A stretch of DNA of 64,000 bases from Strigamia acuminata (taxonomy: Eukaryota; Arthropoda; Chilopoda; Geophilomorpha; Linotaeniidae). A program made the translations under genes and the position numbers. Below, in pieces: positions 62,308 through 64,000 of the stretch. Every line of letters begins with the position of its first letter. Position 1 is the first letter of the stretch. The notes under the pieces are model-generated. The model was given only the letters and a program-made list of their open reading frames with translations, did no database searches and was not told the DNA's origin. Location of the stretch: the NCBI GenBank assembly GCA_949358305.1, contig OX442318.1:13994517-14058516 (forward strand), written 5' to 3'.

Positions 62308-64000
62308 ATGGAAGGAGAGGAACCGAAAGAAGGAAGCGAAGCCGGCGCCAACAGCCTCGAATTAGAAACAAATTCGACGCTGCTTGGTTCCGCAAATACT
62401 TCGAATACATCCGTGGATGTCACCGAAGAGTCCGCCGAAGCGTCCGCCGAAGCTCAAGCCGCTCTGGCCGACGCTGCTGCCCGTTTGCCAGTCACGCCGC
62501 CCCGACCACAACTTCGAGGAGGCCTATTCGCCGATCCAAACGGCGAAACTCGTGCGCAGAGACACGACCGGGTAAATAAATTAAAATAAAATTACCTTTC
62601 AGTCATGAAAAGTAATTAAAAGTGCATTTTCACTCGGAAAAAGCGAAAAGTTCGTTGGTAACGCCTTCGCAAGAAGGCGCCGCCATTATTATCAGCAGAT
62701 GGCGCTGTGTCTCGTTTTTGAGGCGTTGCTACGGTAACGCTCCAAACATTGAAACATAGCCGTCGGAAACAACGTTTTTTACGATTTTTCAAATATTTTG
62801 AAAGATTTAATGAATCTAAACTGTCGAATGAAATCTCACCCGTGATTTTATTCACTGAAAATTCGGAAATAATTATTTTACACGAAAAAATGGATTTTAA
62901 TTATTTCTTCGAATATTTTACAGATCATCCAGCTTCGGGAGACGCATCTCGAACTGCACCCCGATGTTCCGACCGCTCCTGGAGTCTGGCGACATGCATT
63001 GCCGCCGGAAATCATCAAGTCCAAGGGACGATTGACGTTTTGGGCGGCCCGCCACAAATTCTCCAAAGCATTAAACAAGCGATGGGGAACGAAGTTTCGG
63101 ATCGCCTATTTAATCGATGGATTCGGTCATCGCGACGCCCTCGAGTGGGCAATGAAGCGCGATACCTTCGGACCACTGCGAAACGTGTTGCTTGACTTCG
63201 CCTTCACAGTGATCACTCAAGAAACGCGAGACCATCGCCGCTACTTCAACGCTCCTGCGTGGGAGCGTCGACAGATTCTAGAGGACATTTTCCAACGCTT
63301 GGACCAGACCAAGGCCGAGATTGTACGCCTCTACAACGAATCTTTCCGTGTAACGACGGACGGAAAGAAACGTTGGGTGCCGACATGCCAGTCGGAAATG
63401 CATCAACTTGCCATGGGTGGATGTTTCCATGCAGATTTCGTGCCAAACCCGTATCTAGAGCCTGAGCCCCGGGTACAGGTCGCTTCCACCATCCACGTGG
63501 TGCCACCGCGCTCCACGTCGAGGTCACGATCATCGAGGTCGCCCTACAGTGGTCGTCGCTCCTCCCCAACTCAGTCGTCGGGGGAAGGCGCCATTGGGGG
63601 ATTACCTCAACTTGAAAAGACTCGTCATCGCTCACATCACCGACGCGAGTTGACACCGCCAAAAAGACATTCGAAGTCCGTGTCGAGACCCACATCCCGA
63701 AGCCGACCTCGAGTGCAATCGCGCCAATCTTCCACGAGGAGTTCACTCTCGTCGCGTGAAGAAAAGTCCAGCGCTTCACAGCTTAGCGCTCCCTCCTCCG
63801 GCCGGATTGACTGGTCGGACGAGATAGCGAAAGAAGATCGACGCATCGCCGCATTGCAAGCCGGTCATGGAGACGTCAACACCTCTTTGCCGTTCGCTTG
63901 CCGTCCAGTCACCAGCGACATGCGACCAGACCTATCGGTGCCCGTGCCACAAGTGACATCGGTCATCCGTTTTGAGGGATACATCTCTCAAGAACCGTTC
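62308..64000 (+). CDS. Element C ORF3: spliced accessory protein, partial
   Basis: Exon 62308-62571 (88 codons from ATG, acidic, Ala/Glu/Ser-rich, ends CGG|GTAAAT) joins in phase 0 to an exon starting at 62924 (after TTTTACAG) that is open to the window edge. A leader intron (62223-62299, GTAAGT...TTAG) probably precedes the ATG. The second exon encodes a helical domain with RRQILEDIFQRL and RWVPTCQSEMHQL, matching element I ORF3, and then an Arg/Ser-rich region. There is no signal peptide or membrane segment in the visible part. Intron phase and place agree with element I. The C-terminal W-x-H motif would lie beyond the window. Function unknown. Confidence 0.72.

Larger units (their letters stand above)
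53506..64000 (+). mobile_element. Element C: Ty3/Gypsy retrotransposon with spliced ORF3, 3' end beyond the window
   Basis: 5' LTR, primer-binding site, gag, pol and the first 1.7 kb of an ORF3 region, in the same plan as element I. It lies within the integrase region of element B. The expected target duplication at the left is CTTT (53502-53505), which can only be confirmed outside the window. It is less intact than element I because of one in-frame stop in pol. Confidence 0.9.

Overview
The window is animal nuclear DNA, almost certainly from an invertebrate. The background is AT-rich, with spliceosomal introns, a secreted Ly6-type gene and an unusually dense, young cluster of LTR retrotransposons. 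I cannot fix the phylum; an arthropod or another bilaterian invertebrate is a guess. There are no bacterial-style operons, rRNA or tRNA genes, or CRISPR arrays.

Layout. (1) 1-5510: AT-rich intergenic DNA with small palindromes and a MITE-like inverted repeat (3482-3782). (2) 5511-25823: a nested pair of LTR elements. The outer one, here 'element O', has 1485-bp LTRs and only one ORF (20019-24002). Its 5' LTR was split by a complete reverse-strand Ty3/Gypsy element, 'element I' (6071-18938), with 820-bp LTRs and gag, pol and a spliced third ORF. Each has a 4-bp target duplication (ACCT and AAGT), and the intact 3' LTR of O preserves the empty site of I. (3) 25824-41267: long gene-poor DNA with a TA-flanked mariner-like inverted-repeat element holding an 18-bp minisatellite, a pogo-like MITE and smaller repeats. 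(4) 41268-42580: a three-exon Ly6/uPAR-domain gene, the only host gene I can support. (5) about 42890-53505: a second Ty3/Gypsy element, 'B', whose gag-pol frame is split by a complete Copia element (44597-51456, TSD GATCC) and then cut in its integrase by the next insertion. (6) 53506-64000+: a third Ty3/Gypsy element, 'C', with LTR, gag, pol (one in-frame TGA) and a spliced third ORF running off the window.

How the parts relate. O, I and C form one lineage. Their LTRs begin TGT[G/T]GTGA[C/T]C, and their primer-binding sites are near-identical and proline-tRNA-like. I and C share a canonical A AAA AAC -1 frameshift site at the gag/pol boundary. Both also carry a third ORF in the env position that is not an envelope: it has no signal peptide or membrane segment, but is acidic at the N-terminus, helical, then Arg/Ser-rich and Pro-rich. 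It contains an intron at the same relative place. The single protein of the non-autonomous element O appears to be a Gag-N-terminus/ORF3-C-terminus fusion with the capsid, nucleocapsid, protease, RT and integrase parts missing.

The most striking non-coding feature is in the LTR of C. Seven successive hairpins (54085-54368) share an apical T[C/T]GAG[C/T]TT[G/A]CTC element, while their stem sequences differ and yet pair almost perfectly. This compensatory pattern points to selection on RNA (or cruciform) structure. The LTRs of O and I are also hairpin-rich.
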